Both the position numbers and the translations under genes were made by a program. A DNA stretch of 59,044 bases from Oscillospiraceae bacterium (lineage in GTDB: Bacteria; Bacillota; Clostridia; Oscillospirales; Oscillospiraceae): positions 1 to 59,044 of the forward strand of contig WRDH01000015.1 of assembly GCA_009783555.1 (NCBI GenBank), read 5' to 3'. Shown in pieces: positions 33,495-43,184 of the stretch. The notes under the pieces are model-generated. The model was given only the letters and a program-made list of their open reading frames with translations, made no database searches and was not told the DNA's origin. Numbering within the stretch: the first letter of the stretch is position 1; each line of letters starts with the position of its first letter.

Positions 33495-36400
33495 CTAATG
33501 CTTCATTCCTTTTTTAACGAACTTATCGATTTCATCATTTGTATGGTCTTCTTCTGAGTATTTTACTTTCTTTGAAATAACGAGGAAGATGAGGAGGAGT
33601 ATTGCCTGAATGATGAAGAACGCGCCAATAAGCGGAGTCCAACGTGTTATCCAGACCACCGGGAGTCTGATGTTCTCAAGAACCAAAAACAGTATTGCGG
33701 GAACCATTGCCATTAACAATGCCGGAATTCGCAGTGTATTTAGTCTCTCGCGATGCTTTGTTCTTTTTTCATGGTCTTCACAGTCTGAATGATAGTAATA
33801 ATTCTGTTTCTTCTTAAAGAGTGTGGCGAACAGTAAAAGCATAATAAACAGTGCGGTTATAGCCATCATGAGATTTAATAGTGACCATGCTGCACCACTT
33901 CCGATTCCAAAGTTGCCAAGCGGTACATTACCTTCAAGTAATTCTGTAAGAGCGTCTATCAGTCCGGCAAGCGGTGTGGGTGCCATTGCTATTTGTGCTA
34001 CGGGTGTCGTGTCTGTGGTTGTCGTGTCTGTGGTTGTCGTGTCTGTGGTTGTCGTGTCTGTGGTTGTCGTGTCTGTGGTTGTCAGGTCTGTGGTTGTCGG
34101 GTCTTCGGATGCCGGGTCTTCGGATGACGGATCTTCAAGTACCGGGTCTTCAGGTGCCGGTTCTATATGCACCAGGGGCGGCAATTCAACACGTGTGTAG
34201 GTATTTGTGAACTGTAACACGACATCATCAAAATTGGTAAGCCCGGTAACCAGAGTCGCGTCGGTTGTGAGTATATAACCTGTAATATCTGCTTCTGTCT
34301 CTGTCACTCTGTATATGCCCCGGTCTAAATCCGTGAATGAATGGCTGTTGTCGTTATCAAAGTCTGCGAAGTATACAGAATCTACTTCGACCCAGGTATT
34401 GTTTTCATTGCGCTCCAGTGTGAAAAGTGCATTAAATCCGTTCGGTGCTGCTGTGATATCACCGTCAAAGATCTTCGTAATCGTTATCTCTCGCAGTTCC
34501 GGAATATAAACATTTTCGACTTCTATGGTAACGCCACCTTCTTTTGCTGCACCTATCACAGCTTCGACACTGTTGATAAGCAGTGTATATCCGGCGATAT
34601 CTGCTTCTGTTTCGGTCACTCTGTATGTACCGCGTTCCAAAGTTGTGAAATCGTGGCTGTTGCCATTATTGAAGTCTTGGAAGTACACGGAATCCACTTC
34701 GAGCCAGATGTCATCTTCGAATCGTTCAAGTGTGAAAAGTGCGTTGAATCCTTCCGGTGCTTCTGTGAATTCACCGGCAAAGCTTTTTGTGATTGTTAAT
34801 TCGCCGTCTTTGGGGTCTTCGGCTCTTACGCCGGCTCTCGGCGGTTCAAGCGTCAGTCTTATATTTCCTAAAGCTGCGGCATCGAAAGAGTACGCGAAGG
34901 AGTTCCATGCAGTTCTGCCGTTTAAGGCTGTTTCAGGTACTGTAGCTCTCACCGTGACTTCTCTGTTTTGGCCTCCGGGTACATCATCAACAAACACTAC
35001 ACGAAAAGACCTTGCCCCTTCGGGGTCGGTACTCCAGCCTGAACCTTCTCCGCTCCAGTCTGCTGCGCTGAATGTTACCGCGTTGCTGTATTCAATACGT
35101 GCATTGTGTGAAGCCGTAACGGATGCACCGTTCCATTCCATACTATACTGGCTTTCGCGTCTTCCGGATAAACGAACGCCTGTGTCGCCAACTTCGGGCA
35201 TACGGTCAATAATAACAAGATTTCTGAACGCTGCAGTTCCTTGATTGGAAACATGTAGTGTGTAAATGACATCATTTCCATTTTTGACATCTATCAAGCC
35301 ACCGGCTGCTGCCGTATTGCCCGGATTGTCTGCTTCTGCAACTCTCTTAACTGCTGCTGCGCGGGCAAGTCCTGTTACATCTACATATACATCAGCTTTT
35401 ACGCCGGCTTCGGCATTTTCGATAATTCTTTGAGCTCTGTCGAATATACTTGCTTCATCTCTCGGATATACTATTACAGTTCCGTCAGCTGAACCAACGT
35501 GACTTTGATTGAAGCTCTCACGCGGGATAAGGTATGCAGAGTTTGGAATTGTTCCAAGGAACGAGCCTGATGCATCTATTGTTTTGTAGCGGAATGAAAG
35601 CGACGCGCCCGGTATCATATCCGGCAGGCTGTATGTAAGTATACCATTTTCAATAGTCTCTCCGGAAACATCGGTCCACGTGGTACCAACTCTTTGTTGT
35701 AAGCTTCCCTGAACAAACTGCATATTATTTGGCAGCAAGTCAAGAAGCAGTGGATTTTGCATTGTAGTGCTTACAGTATTCTTATTTCTTACTGTAACTT
35801 CCCACCCTATTGTTGCACCTGAGTTAACCATCATACCCGACTGGTACGGAGTCCAGATTTCTCCTTGCATCCCCATACTTACAACATATGCTTGTTTTGC
35901 AATTGCCGGAGCGACAAGAGTTGCGTCATAACTTACTGTGCATTGGTTTTGGTATCCTGTCGGATTGTTTCCTGAAATCCTCGTACCGACAACCGCTGCT
36001 TGTGTTGTGTTCTGTGAGATAAAGAATGCTGCAACATTTGTTTCGGTGAGCATCTCAGGGGCATCATCATTGATTTTGACCTTTAGAAATACCGATATGG
36101 CTTGATTTTGAGTGAGTTTGACACCGGTACCTGCCTCGCCGATTTGCATCGTCACCACACCACTGTTCTCTGCTACACCACTAAATGGTAAAGAGGTAGC
36201 TCCGGGGGTTACTTCCCGGGCTGTAGTTGCTGTTGCTGCTCCTAAATATACACCTACAACTTCTACAAACGTTTGATTAGCAGGCAATGTATCACGAAAA
36301 CTTATTACATTAACCGGAGTAGCTCCGCTTGTGAACATGTCAACACGATAGAATATTTCATCGCCGGCTTTTGCTCCCTGTAGATTAGTACCGGTTCCGC

Positions 36401-39400
36401 CTCGTTGGTTCATGAATCCATCCATCGAAGCAGCCGCGTGTTTTCTTACACCAACACCGAAGGTCGATGCAACAGGAACACTTGCAGTCGCCCGGATGCG
36501 ATAGCCTGTGACACCTGCACCGACACTGTTGGTCGCGTAGCTGTCGCCCTTGTCGAATGTAAATTGAGCTGTGGTATTGTTCGGGAATGGATAAAGAAAT
36601 GCTTCATTTACAGCATCAAAATTAGCTGTGTTGTTATTATTCCGGATGTTTATATTAATTCTGGCAGAGAACGTAATCACTGCTCTGTCGCCTTCATCCG
36701 CTGTAGCACCTTGCTTGAAAGTTTTTCCGTCAAGATTCCATACAAGTGTCTGCTGTAAATTTGATTGCGGACCGGGATTTGGATTTGTAGGAATGGTCGG
36801 ATCTGCAATCGATTTCTCGTGTGTTTCATTGGCTATATGATATACCACGGTGGAACTGCCGGGAACATACGTCATTCCAATAGGTAACCTGTCTGCTACT
36901 ACCGGACTTATTATGTTTACATTGTCGCTTAAGGTCGTTCTGTTTTGAATGACAATTTGAAACTCAACAATATCACCGTGTTGGAAACGGCTCGCAATCC
37001 CGCTCTGTGCTGTCGGCAGAGGTGTTAAGATAGACTTTGTAATTCCGGCATTGAGGAATGCAGGTATTACGGTTACTGTACGATCGCCACTGCTGGACCC
37101 TGTAATCAGAGTAGGCGGAACATACTGCCAGGTACCACCGGTGCCGCCGCCGCGGCCTCTGCCTACAGTCTGCAATTGCAGTGCGAAGCGCGACCAGAAT
37201 TTATTGGAAACAGATGTCCCGTCGAATGTCGGGCTTAGTCTTAAGGTATATGTAATATTAAGCGTTTCGCCGGGCTGAAGTATAAAGCCGCTTTGTGACT
37301 TAAAAACAATCCTGGAAAAGGTTCGTCCTGCCGGTGTTGATGGTGCTGATTCCGGTGTAACTTCGGGCCAGGTCGGATTGGCGCTCGGCCTTTGAGTAAA
37401 GCCGGTTTCTACCGATGATGTCAGTGTAACTGCCGTACCCCCGATACTGGCAGAGATATTGCCCGGATTACCGTCAAATGCCCAGGCTTGAAAATAGTCG
37501 TACACCTCAATATTCGTCATAGCAACTAAGTTGGTGTTTGTTATTTGCAATGTATATATAATCTCGTCACCCGGTACGTATCCGGGATTTCCGGTTGTTC
37601 TGACTCTTTCTGCTGTTTTATTATGTCCCACTGTCGCCGCACTGCGATCCTGGTATGTGACATTGGCGGTTGCGGGATTTGATGTGCGTACAGTTCCGCC
37701 TTTTTCGTCTGCATCATCACGGTCTCGATAGGTGAATACCGCTGAATTGCTGATTGTTAGTGCTTCATTTACTCCTGTGCCGCTGCCGACCGCCTTAAAT
37801 ACAAGTGTCGGCGGCGTATCAACTGTAAAGCCGACAGGCACATTGTCACCATAGCGAAACTCTACAGTCCGGATATTTGTGATCTCAAGGGACGATGACT
37901 GATCCAGTTTTGTGAAAGTTGAATCGGCTGCTGTGTTATACCAAATCTCCAAATCATCCCATGCTACTGCTGCAGTTTGTCCTTCCCAAACATAAGTTCC
38001 GGGAGTGAAGCCGGTAAGAGCTATTTTTTGGATTCCTGCGTTTGTTGCAGCATCAATGATAAAAGTGTCTCTTAATATGACTTCATCTATGGGATTACCC
38101 GACACATTTGCAAATCCGGATAATGTATATGTTACCGTATCTCCAACGCTGCGGGGAATGAATTCGTTGCCCGGTACAGCTATATTGCTTGAACCATCCG
38201 AACTGTTGGTTGCAGATGCCTTGGTAACACCCGGATTTATGTTATATGGTGCTTCTACGGGAGGCGGGACCGGGCGGTTATATGTAACAGTGCGTTCCGC
38301 GCCGCCGAATTCTGTTTTGGTTTGTTCGCTGTCGTCTTCGCGAACCAGACCGTAAGCTTCACTCGGATTAGGTGTTCCATCACTATTGAGAGATGTTGTT
38401 GATGTGAAAATGAAATCACCTGTTTCATCTCCAATGTCTATTCCACTTATAATGACTTGCGGATTAAGTATCGGCATTTCTCCGCTGCCGGTGTTTGTAT
38501 ATTCAATTTCTAAGTCATAGTACCATCTGCCGCTTGTTTCATCGAAGGCAAAGCCCGGCGTGTCAGAATCTGCCGTAATGGTCCACTGACCCACTCCGGA
38601 GCTGGGAGGATCGCCGGCTACTGTTGCTTGCACATTGGTAAGAGCAACTCTGCCGCCTCCCAGAGAAGTTGTGTTATCTCTGATTAGGAATGTTGCCGAT
38701 TCTGCTCCTTCGGGCAGATATATTCTTTCTTTAAAGACTACTTTAGAAGTCTGCTCACGTCCTGTCGTCTCAAGATTCGGCGTTAGTGTATATCTAAATG
38801 TCGTATTGGGCAGAACTGTCGCCGTCTCCGCCACTTGCGTTGTTGTCGCAGGGGTTGAGTTAACTGCGCGGTCTCGCCAACTGACATCGGCGATAGCTGT
38901 GTGTTTCACCGGTGTTGCTGTCGTCACCGAAGTTCCATCTGCTTTGTATAATGTGGCTGTAATGTTGGCAACGGTATCGTTTTCTGTTGTTGCATTCGGA
39001 TATAGGATGACTCTGAACTCTCTGCTGCGCATCCAGCCGCTAACTAAGTCCGGTTCTGAATCGGAAATAGTGAAAGTGTATGTAATTGTACCATTTTCGG
39101 CATCAAATGTTGTGTTTGCCGGTATCGATATATCTTGAATAGGAGCACCTAACTCAATAACAATCATGTATGATCCTGACATTCCATCGCCTATGAGATT
39201 GGATTCTTCTGCAATAAATCCGACAGAAATCCACTCGCCTGTTTTTGCACTGCTTGAAGGCGGGAATAATTGCAGCCTGTATTCTATTGTTCCATCTTCA
39301 CTTAATGTTACGTTTGGATCACTTTCTTCCGGAGTGCCTGTGTCATTGTCGCCGGAATCATCAGTTGTATCATCTTGACCGTTTGTATCCGTGTCGTCGG

Positions 39401-39644
39401 CTCCGTCTCCGGTGTCGGTGACCGGCGGTTCGTCGACCGGGGGTTCGTTGGTTGGCGGCTCGACGGGTGGCGGCTCGTCGACTGCGGGGTCGTTGTCTGC
39501 AGGTTCAACTGCAGCAATTGTATCTACTTCATCTTCAATTAATGCTGTGAGGGCTTGAATAGGTATAAAGGATATAACCGCTATAATAACCAGCACCAAC
39601 GAAAATAATGAGGCTACTGCTCTCTTTCTTACTAAACGTTTCAT
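33495..39644 (-). CDS. Very large repeat-containing surface protein with C-terminal membrane segments
   Basis: 2,049 residues from the ATG at 39644 with GGAGGAGA upstream. A signal peptide (1-35) is followed by a Pro/Asp/Thr-rich segment to about 110. The bulk consists of many beta-rich repeats of the DUF11 type (GDEIIYTLQITNTNL, GDIVEFQIVIQNRT, GNDVIYTLHVSNQGT), then two prealbumin-like SpaA/DUF5979-type domains (ITKSFAGEFTEAPEGFNALF, ITKIFDGDITAAPNGFNALF). A Thr-Asp repeat (TTTDT units) leads to one membrane segment, a basic cytoplasmic stretch and two more membrane segments. There is no LPxTG signal, so anchoring is by membrane insertion. Likely an adhesin or wall-spanning fibre; ligand unknown. 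Confidence 0.85.
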   Translation of the reverse strand: MKRLVRKRAVASLFSLVLVIIAVISFIPIQALTALIEDEVDTIAAVEPADNDPAVDEPPPVEPPTNEPPVDEPPVTDTGDGADDTDTNGQDDTTDDSGDNDTGTPEESDPNVTLSEDGTIEYRLQLFPPSSSAKTGEWISVGFIAEESNLIGDGMSGSYMIVIELGAPIQDISIPANTTFDAENGTITYTFTISDSEPDLVSGWMRSREFRVILYPNATTENDTVANITATLYKADGTSVTTATPVKHTAIADVSWRDRAVNSTPATTTQVAETATVLPNTTFRYTLTPNLETTGREQTSKVVFKERIYLPEGAESATFLIRDNTTSLGGGRVALTNVQATVAGDPPSSGVGQWTITADSDTPGFAFDETSGRWYYDLEIEYTNTGSGEMPILNPQVIISGIDIGDETGDFIFTSTTSLNSDGTPNPSEAYGLVREDDSEQTKTEFGGAERTVTYNRPVPPPVEAPYNINPGVTKASATNSSDGSSNIAVPGNEFIPRSVGDTVTYTLSGFANVSGNPIDEVILRDTFIIDAATNAGIQKIALTGFTPGTYVWEGQTAAVAWDDLEIWYNTAADSTFTKLDQSSSLEITNIRTVEFRYGDNVPVGFTVDTPPTLVFKAVGSGTGVNEALTISNSAVFTYRDRDDADEKGGTVRTSNPATANVTYQDRSAATVGHNKTAERVRTTGNPGYVPGDEIIYTLQITNTNLVAMTNIEVYDYFQAWAFDGNPGNISASIGGTAVTLTSSVETGFTQRPSANPTWPEVTPESAPSTPAGRTFSRIVFKSQSGFILQPGETLNITYTLRLSPTFDGTSVSNKFWSRFALQLQTVGRGRGGGTGGTWQYVPPTLITGSSSGDRTVTVIPAFLNAGITKSILTPLPTAQSGIASRFQHGDIVEFQIVIQNRTTLSDNVNIISPVVADRLPIGMTYVPGSSTVVYHIANETHEKSIADPTIPTNPNPGPQSNLQQTLVWNLDGKTFKQGATADEGDRAVITFSARININIRNNNNTANFDAVNEAFLYPFPNNTTAQFTFDKGDSYATNSVGAGVTGYRIRATASVPVASTFGVGVRKHAAASMDGFMNQRGGTGTNLQGAKAGDEIFYRVDMFTSGATPVNVISFRDTLPANQTFVEVVGVYLGAATATTAREVTPGATSLPFSGVAENSGVVTMQIGEAGTGVKLTQNQAISVFLKVKINDDAPEMLTETNVAAFFISQNTTQAAVVGTRISGNNPTGYQNQCTVSYDATLVAPAIAKQAYVVSMGMQGEIWTPYQSGMMVNSGATIGWEVTVRNKNTVSTTMQNPLLLDLLPNNMQFVQGSLQQRVGTTWTDVSGETIENGILTYSLPDMIPGASLSFRYKTIDASGSFLGTIPNSAYLIPRESFNQSHVGSADGTVIVYPRDEASIFDRAQRIIENAEAGVKADVYVDVTGLARAAAVKRVAEADNPGNTAAAGGLIDVKNGNDVIYTLHVSNQGTAAFRNLVIIDRMPEVGDTGVRLSGRRESQYSMEWNGASVTASHNARIEYSNAVTFSAADWSGEGSGWSTDPEGARSFRVVFVDDVPGGQNREVTVRATVPETALNGRTAWNSFAYSFDAAALGNIRLTLEPPRAGVRAEDPKDGELTITKSFAGEFTEAPEGFNALFTLERFEDDIWLEVDSVYFQDFNNGNSHDFTTLERGTYRVTETEADIAGYTLLINSVEAVIGAAKEGGVTIEVENVYIPELREITITKIFDGDITAAPNGFNALFTLERNENNTWVEVDSVYFADFDNDNSHSFTDLDRGIYRVTETEADITGYILTTDATLVTGLTNFDDVVLQFTNTYTRVELPPLVHIEPAPEDPVLEDPSSEDPASEDPTTTDLTTTDTTTTDTTTTDTTTTDTTTTDTTPVAQIAMAPTPLAGLIDALTELLEGNVPLGNFGIGSGAAWSLLNLMMAITALFIMLLLFATLFKKKQNYYYHSDCEDHEKRTKHRERLNTLRIPALLMAMVPAILFLVLENIRLPVVWITRWTPLIGAFFIIQAILLLIFLVISKKVKYSEEDHTNDEIDKFVKKGMKH
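34005..34104. repeat. 15-bp tandem repeat (Thr/Asp-coding) in the surface protein
   Basis: The unit GTCGTGTCTGTGGTT is repeated five times with further diverged units at the end. It is in frame and encodes TTTDT periods, a likely length-variable stalk before the membrane segment. Confidence 0.9.
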
Positions 39645-39723
39645 GACCTGTCTCCTCCAAATTCCGTCTTGCTTACTTCCGTTTTCTTTAATTATGAACC
39701 ATACCATATTATATACTATATAT

Positions 39724-39754
39724 GTTACATATTTGCGACAATAATGTAACATAT
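39724..39754. promoter_or_regulatory. Inverted TGTTACAT operator-like site between divergent genes
   Basis: ATGTTACAT and its inverse ATGTAACAT lie 12-13 bases apart in the divergent region between the surface protein and the HEAT gene. The half-site resembles TGTTACAA direct repeats ahead of the SleB-type hydrolase gene at 55680. Confidence 0.4.
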
Positions 39755-39791
39755 TATATGAAAATAACGAACAAGTCAAACAAAAGACGGC

Positions 39792-39821
39792 TTGACTTTA
39801 TATATGCAATTGTATTACTAT
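39792..39821 (+). promoter_or_regulatory. Putative promoter for the HEAT-repeat/glycosyltransferase pair
   Basis: TTGACT at 39792-39797 and TACTAT at 39816-39821 with an 18-base gap, 45 bases before the start codon of the HEAT gene. Confidence 0.4.
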
Positions 39822-39866
39822 ATATTGCAATCCGGCAATACAATTTATTGATAGGAGTAATTGTTT

Positions 39867-40982
39867 ATGATGCTTACCGCATATGCAGCAGAGCTTGATT
39901 TATACTATTATGCTGATCTTGGACACTTTTATCCGTTTATTATCAGGTTTGTTATTGTTTTGGCCGCAACGATAGTTGCGCTCTTTTTGTGGATGATGAT
40001 AATGTATGCAATAACGGAACGCCGGTTTAGGAAAGTGGAGCTCTTTAAGTCCAGACTAAAAGAAGTTATTGACAAGACAGTAGATAATCCGGACTACAAA
40101 GTTGCGGAGTCAATGCAATCCCTGGATTATCTTCTTGGAAGAGATAATGTAAGCGCATTAAATGAATTGTTTCTTAGTCTTAATGACGAAGAAAAAGATG
40201 CGCTGAAAACAATATTAAGCCGGTCTGATTGTGAAACATATATATCCTTAAAACTGGACGAAGAAGATAATGAAGAGTACCTCATAGACTTGATGCGTGT
40301 TGTAGGTGAGTTTAATCTTGTTCATCTTTCAGACAAAATTGTGTCCATTATCATGTCAAACAGAAGAAACATAAGCATTGTTTTTGAAGCACTGCTCACT
40401 CTGGCTCACATGGACAGTACAGATAGTTTCTTGAAAATATGTTTGGATAAAGAATATATACAGCACATGTCTTTCCGCAATTTACAGGAGATAATCGCTG
40501 CATATTCCGGAAAAAGAGAGGAGTTATTCAGCAAACTTCTTTCAGCACCGGATGATTATATCATACGCATCTGTATTAAGAGTATAGGTTCAGAGGGGAT
40601 TTCTGCTCTTGTTCCAAAAATATTGCAGTACCTGGATAGTCCCAACATCAATCTGGTTATTGACACGCTTCGTACGATTGGTACTCTCAAATATAAATCT
40701 GTCCTGGAGCGGGTTCAACAACTCCTCGGTAATGAGCGGTGGGAGGTTAGAAATGCTGTGGTACAGACAATTGCCGCCATTGACGCTGATAATAATATCG
40801 AATTTTTAGTTAAAGCATTACAAGATAAAGAGTGGTTTGTACGATATAATGCCGGACAAGCACTCTGCGGCACACCGAATTTAGAGAAAGTCCGCGATAT
40901 GGTTCGCGCTACTAATGATAGATTTGCAAATGATATGTTGGAGTATATGACTACAACAAAAGACATAAGAGGTGCAGTATAA
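39867..40982 (+). CDS. Membrane-anchored HEAT-repeat protein
   Basis: 371 residues from ATG 39867 with AGGAG upstream. One N-terminal membrane segment (IIRFVIVLAATIVALFLWMMIM) is followed by a cytosolic array of helical repeats. The last ones are clear HEAT units (INLVIDTLRTIGTLKYKSVL, VRNAVVQTIAAIDADNNIEF, VRYNAGQALCG). HEAT proteins act as scaffolds. Its stop TAA overlaps the ATG of the glycosyltransferase gene by one base, so the two are translationally coupled and probably act as one membrane complex. Specific role not known. Confidence 0.8.
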   Translation: MMLTAYAAELDLYYYADLGHFYPFIIRFVIVLAATIVALFLWMMIMYAITERRFRKVELFKSRLKEVIDKTVDNPDYKVAESMQSLDYLLGRDNVSALNELFLSLNDEEKDALKTILSRSDCETYISLKLDEEDNEEYLIDLMRVVGEFNLVHLSDKIVSIIMSNRRNISIVFEALLTLAHMDSTDSFLKICLDKEYIQHMSFRNLQEIIAAYSGKREELFSKLLSAPDDYIIRICIKSIGSEGISALVPKILQYLDSPNINLVIDTLRTIGTLKYKSVLERVQQLLGNERWEVRNAVVQTIAAIDADNNIEFLVKALQDKEWFVRYNAGQALCGTPNLEKVRDMVRATNDRFANDMLEYMTTTKDIRGAV

Positions 40983-42322
40983 TGGATGTAGTTTTCACCA
41001 TATTGATGATTATCAATATTTCAGCGATTATATATGTTTTCTTACTTGGGTATGACGGGTTGATTAAGCTCTGTAAATCTCTTTACAGGCTGGTCATCGA
41101 TTCGGATACAATTCATTATATTCACCGAAAACACAAACTCAGTGCTGATAATATTATGCCTGTGACTATAATATTACCGGACTGCGGCAGGGATTCTGAC
41201 GGTACTCTTGCGATAAAAGAACTTATGGATCTGGACTATCCGCTATATGAGGTTATTGCTACGTGTGACAGTAAAAAGCATGGCGAGTTATTTTTAGCAT
41301 TGCTCGAAGAGTTCCGCTTGATTCCTGTTGAGCACCCTGCTAAAATTTCGATACCTACGCCTGCCGCAAGAGCAACGTATCGATCACCTCATTTTGGCAA
41401 CCTCATTGTGGTGGACATGGATTGCTCATCACGTCACGATGCGATAAACTCTGCAATCAACTACTCATTATACCCGTTGTTAGTTATACTCGGCATCGGA
41501 TATACTATAAATACTGACTCTATGTCAGAGATTGCAACGTTGTTTTCCGGTAATTATCATATTGTGGCATCCGGAGGACTGCCTCGTATTCATGAACACA
41601 GACATTCTATAGGTATGTTGGGGAGCCTGCAGGAAACTGAATATTTGCGAACTTTCCCCGTTGGTTCCACTTACCAAGGAAAACAACGTCTTTCAGTGAT
41701 ATTGAGTTCATTCGGTGCGTTCCGGAAACAAAATGTAGTCGCTATTGGCGGTTTTCCGCCGGGTGGCAACGAAACTGATATGGTTGTGCGCCTTTCAAAG
41801 AGCGTGGCAAAGGATAATAAAGAAACGCGCAACTTAGAGTTGCCTCCGAATCCGGTATTAGATACCGAGCCGCTAAGGAGTGTCGGAACGCTTGTTCGTC
41901 AAAGAATGGAATGGGAATCAGCAATGTTTTTCACGTTACGCAGTAACAAAAATATGTTATTTAATCCAAAGTACGGCAAGACAGGGATGATTGATATACC
42001 TTACATGTGGCTGATGAAAATAATCGGTCCGATAATTGAGTGTCTCGGTTTAATAACGATCCCTGTATCGTTCGCATTAGGTTTTATCGGGCTTGAAATA
42101 TTGATTTTATTCTTTGCTCTTGAGTTTATTTTCGGGACATTGGTGTCGCTGTCTGCAATTGCATCTCAACAGATACTCGATAACGAACGACCTTCGATCA
42201 AGAGACTTCTCCGTCAGGTACTGAGTGCTATTGTGAACAATTTCGGCTATCGCCAGATATTACTTTTCTTCTCAGTTGCCGGATTATTCATGAGGAGAAA
42301 GAGTACTCACAAAACGGAATAA
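40982..42322 (+). CDS. Membrane glycosyltransferase, family 2-like with altered motifs
   Basis: 446 residues. N-terminal membrane segment, a cytosolic GT2-like domain and two to three C-terminal membrane segments, the layout of hyaluronan/chitin-synthase-like enzymes. Motifs are recognisable but divergent: NTDS for the usual DxD, SSFGAFRKQNVVAIGGFP typical of the acceptor loop, NETDM where ED is expected, and RQRMEWE for the Q(Q/R)xRW box. Activity is therefore uncertain; it could be a degenerate or specialised transferase. Coupled to the HEAT-repeat gene and next to the giant surface protein, so a surface-glycan role is plausible. Confidence 0.72.
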   Translation: MDVVFTILMIINISAIIYVFLLGYDGLIKLCKSLYRLVIDSDTIHYIHRKHKLSADNIMPVTIILPDCGRDSDGTLAIKELMDLDYPLYEVIATCDSKKHGELFLALLEEFRLIPVEHPAKISIPTPAARATYRSPHFGNLIVVDMDCSSRHDAINSAINYSLYPLLVILGIGYTINTDSMSEIATLFSGNYHIVASGGLPRIHEHRHSIGMLGSLQETEYLRTFPVGSTYQGKQRLSVILSSFGAFRKQNVVAIGGFPPGGNETDMVVRLSKSVAKDNKETRNLELPPNPVLDTEPLRSVGTLVRQRMEWESAMFFTLRSNKNMLFNPKYGKTGMIDIPYMWLMKIIGPIIECLGLITIPVSFALGFIGLEILILFFALEFIFGTLVSLSAIASQQILDNERPSIKRLLRQVLSAIVNNFGYRQILLFFSVAGLFMRRKSTHKTE

Positions 42323-42362
42323 ACAAGGGAATCCGAGAATCCTCGTCATATTTGTTATCTTT

Positions 42363-43082
42363 CTAACCGACCCGTGTCCCAATCTTCTCGCCCATTACGA
42401 CTCGCACTATGTTCGCGGGGTCTTCGAGGGCAAATAAAATCACCGGGATGTCATTGTCCATCGAAAGCGAGGTTGCTGTTGAATCCATGACAGTCAGGCG
42501 TTGTGAGAGCATATCCGCGTATGAGATTGCGTCGATTTTTATCGCGTTCGGGTCCATTCTCGGGTCTGCTGTGTAAACACCGTCTATATTTTTTGCGAGC
42601 AGAATTACATCAGCATCTATTTCCGCCGCGCGAAGGACGGCAGCCGTGTCTGTCGAGAAAAACGGATTGCCTGTACCACAGCCGAAAAGAACAACGCGCC
42701 CTTTTCTTAAATGCCTGTCTGCTCTAAGCCGGATATATTGCTCGGCGACAGCGGAAATCGAAAGAGCGGTTTGCACACGGACCGGAACATGTAACTGTTC
42801 GAGCATGTCGGCTATTGCCAGGCAATTCATGACGGTTGCCATCATACCCATGTGGTCGGCGCGTGTTCGTTCGATTTTACCTTCACCATCTTTAACGCCG
42901 CGCCAAAAGTTGCCGCCTCCGACAACAATACCCATTTCCACGCCAAGAGTTACGCACTCTTTGATTGCCTCGCAAACACTGCGTAAAACATCGAAGTCAA
43001 ACCCTGTTTTTTTGTCTCCTGCAAGCGCTTCGCCGCTTATTTTTAATAAAACCCGCTTGTAAGCCGGTACTCTTGCGGACAT
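42363..43082 (-). CDS. pyrH: UMP kinase
   Basis: Phosphorylates UMP to UDP with ATP. 239 residues, complete. [16 protein letters not shown] at the N-terminus is the phosphate-binding start of the amino-acid-kinase fold; [60 protein letters not shown] and the end [12 protein letters not shown] are all typical. In most Firmicutes it is directly followed by frr; here the HEAT/GT pair and the surface-protein gene lie between. Confidence 0.95.
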   Translation of the reverse strand: MSARVPAYKRVLLKISGEALAGDKKTGFDFDVLRSVCEAIKECVTLGVEMGIVVGGGNFWRGVKDGEGKIERTRADHMGMMATVMNCLAIADMLEQLHVPVRVQTALSISAVAEQYIRLRADRHLRKGRVVLFGCGTGNPFFSTDTAAVLRAAEIDADVILLAKNIDGVYTADPRMDPNAIKIDAISYADMLSQRLTVMDSTATSLSMDNDIPVILFALEDPANIVRVVMGEKIGTRVG

Positions 43083-43184
43083 TTATTCACCCCCCTCTAC
43101 TTCTTATGCCGGTATCAGATTTAAACACCGGTCGAAAACGCTAAAGGGAGTATATCAAGATTTGATGCAAATTAAAAGGAAAAG

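Noticed and set aside
34005..34104. Regular 15-bp repeats that could be mistaken for a CRISPR array
   Set aside because: The units are contiguous without unique spacers and are in frame with the surface protein, encoding Thr-Asp periods.
33974..34210. Plus-strand ORF with repeated LWLSC residues
   Set aside because: It is the antisense reading of the Thr-Asp tandem repeat in the surface-protein gene.
34525..39138. Several long plus-strand ORFs (up to 239 residues) opposite the giant surface gene
   Set aside because: No family signal, no ribosome binding sites; they are shadows of a low-stop repetitive gene.
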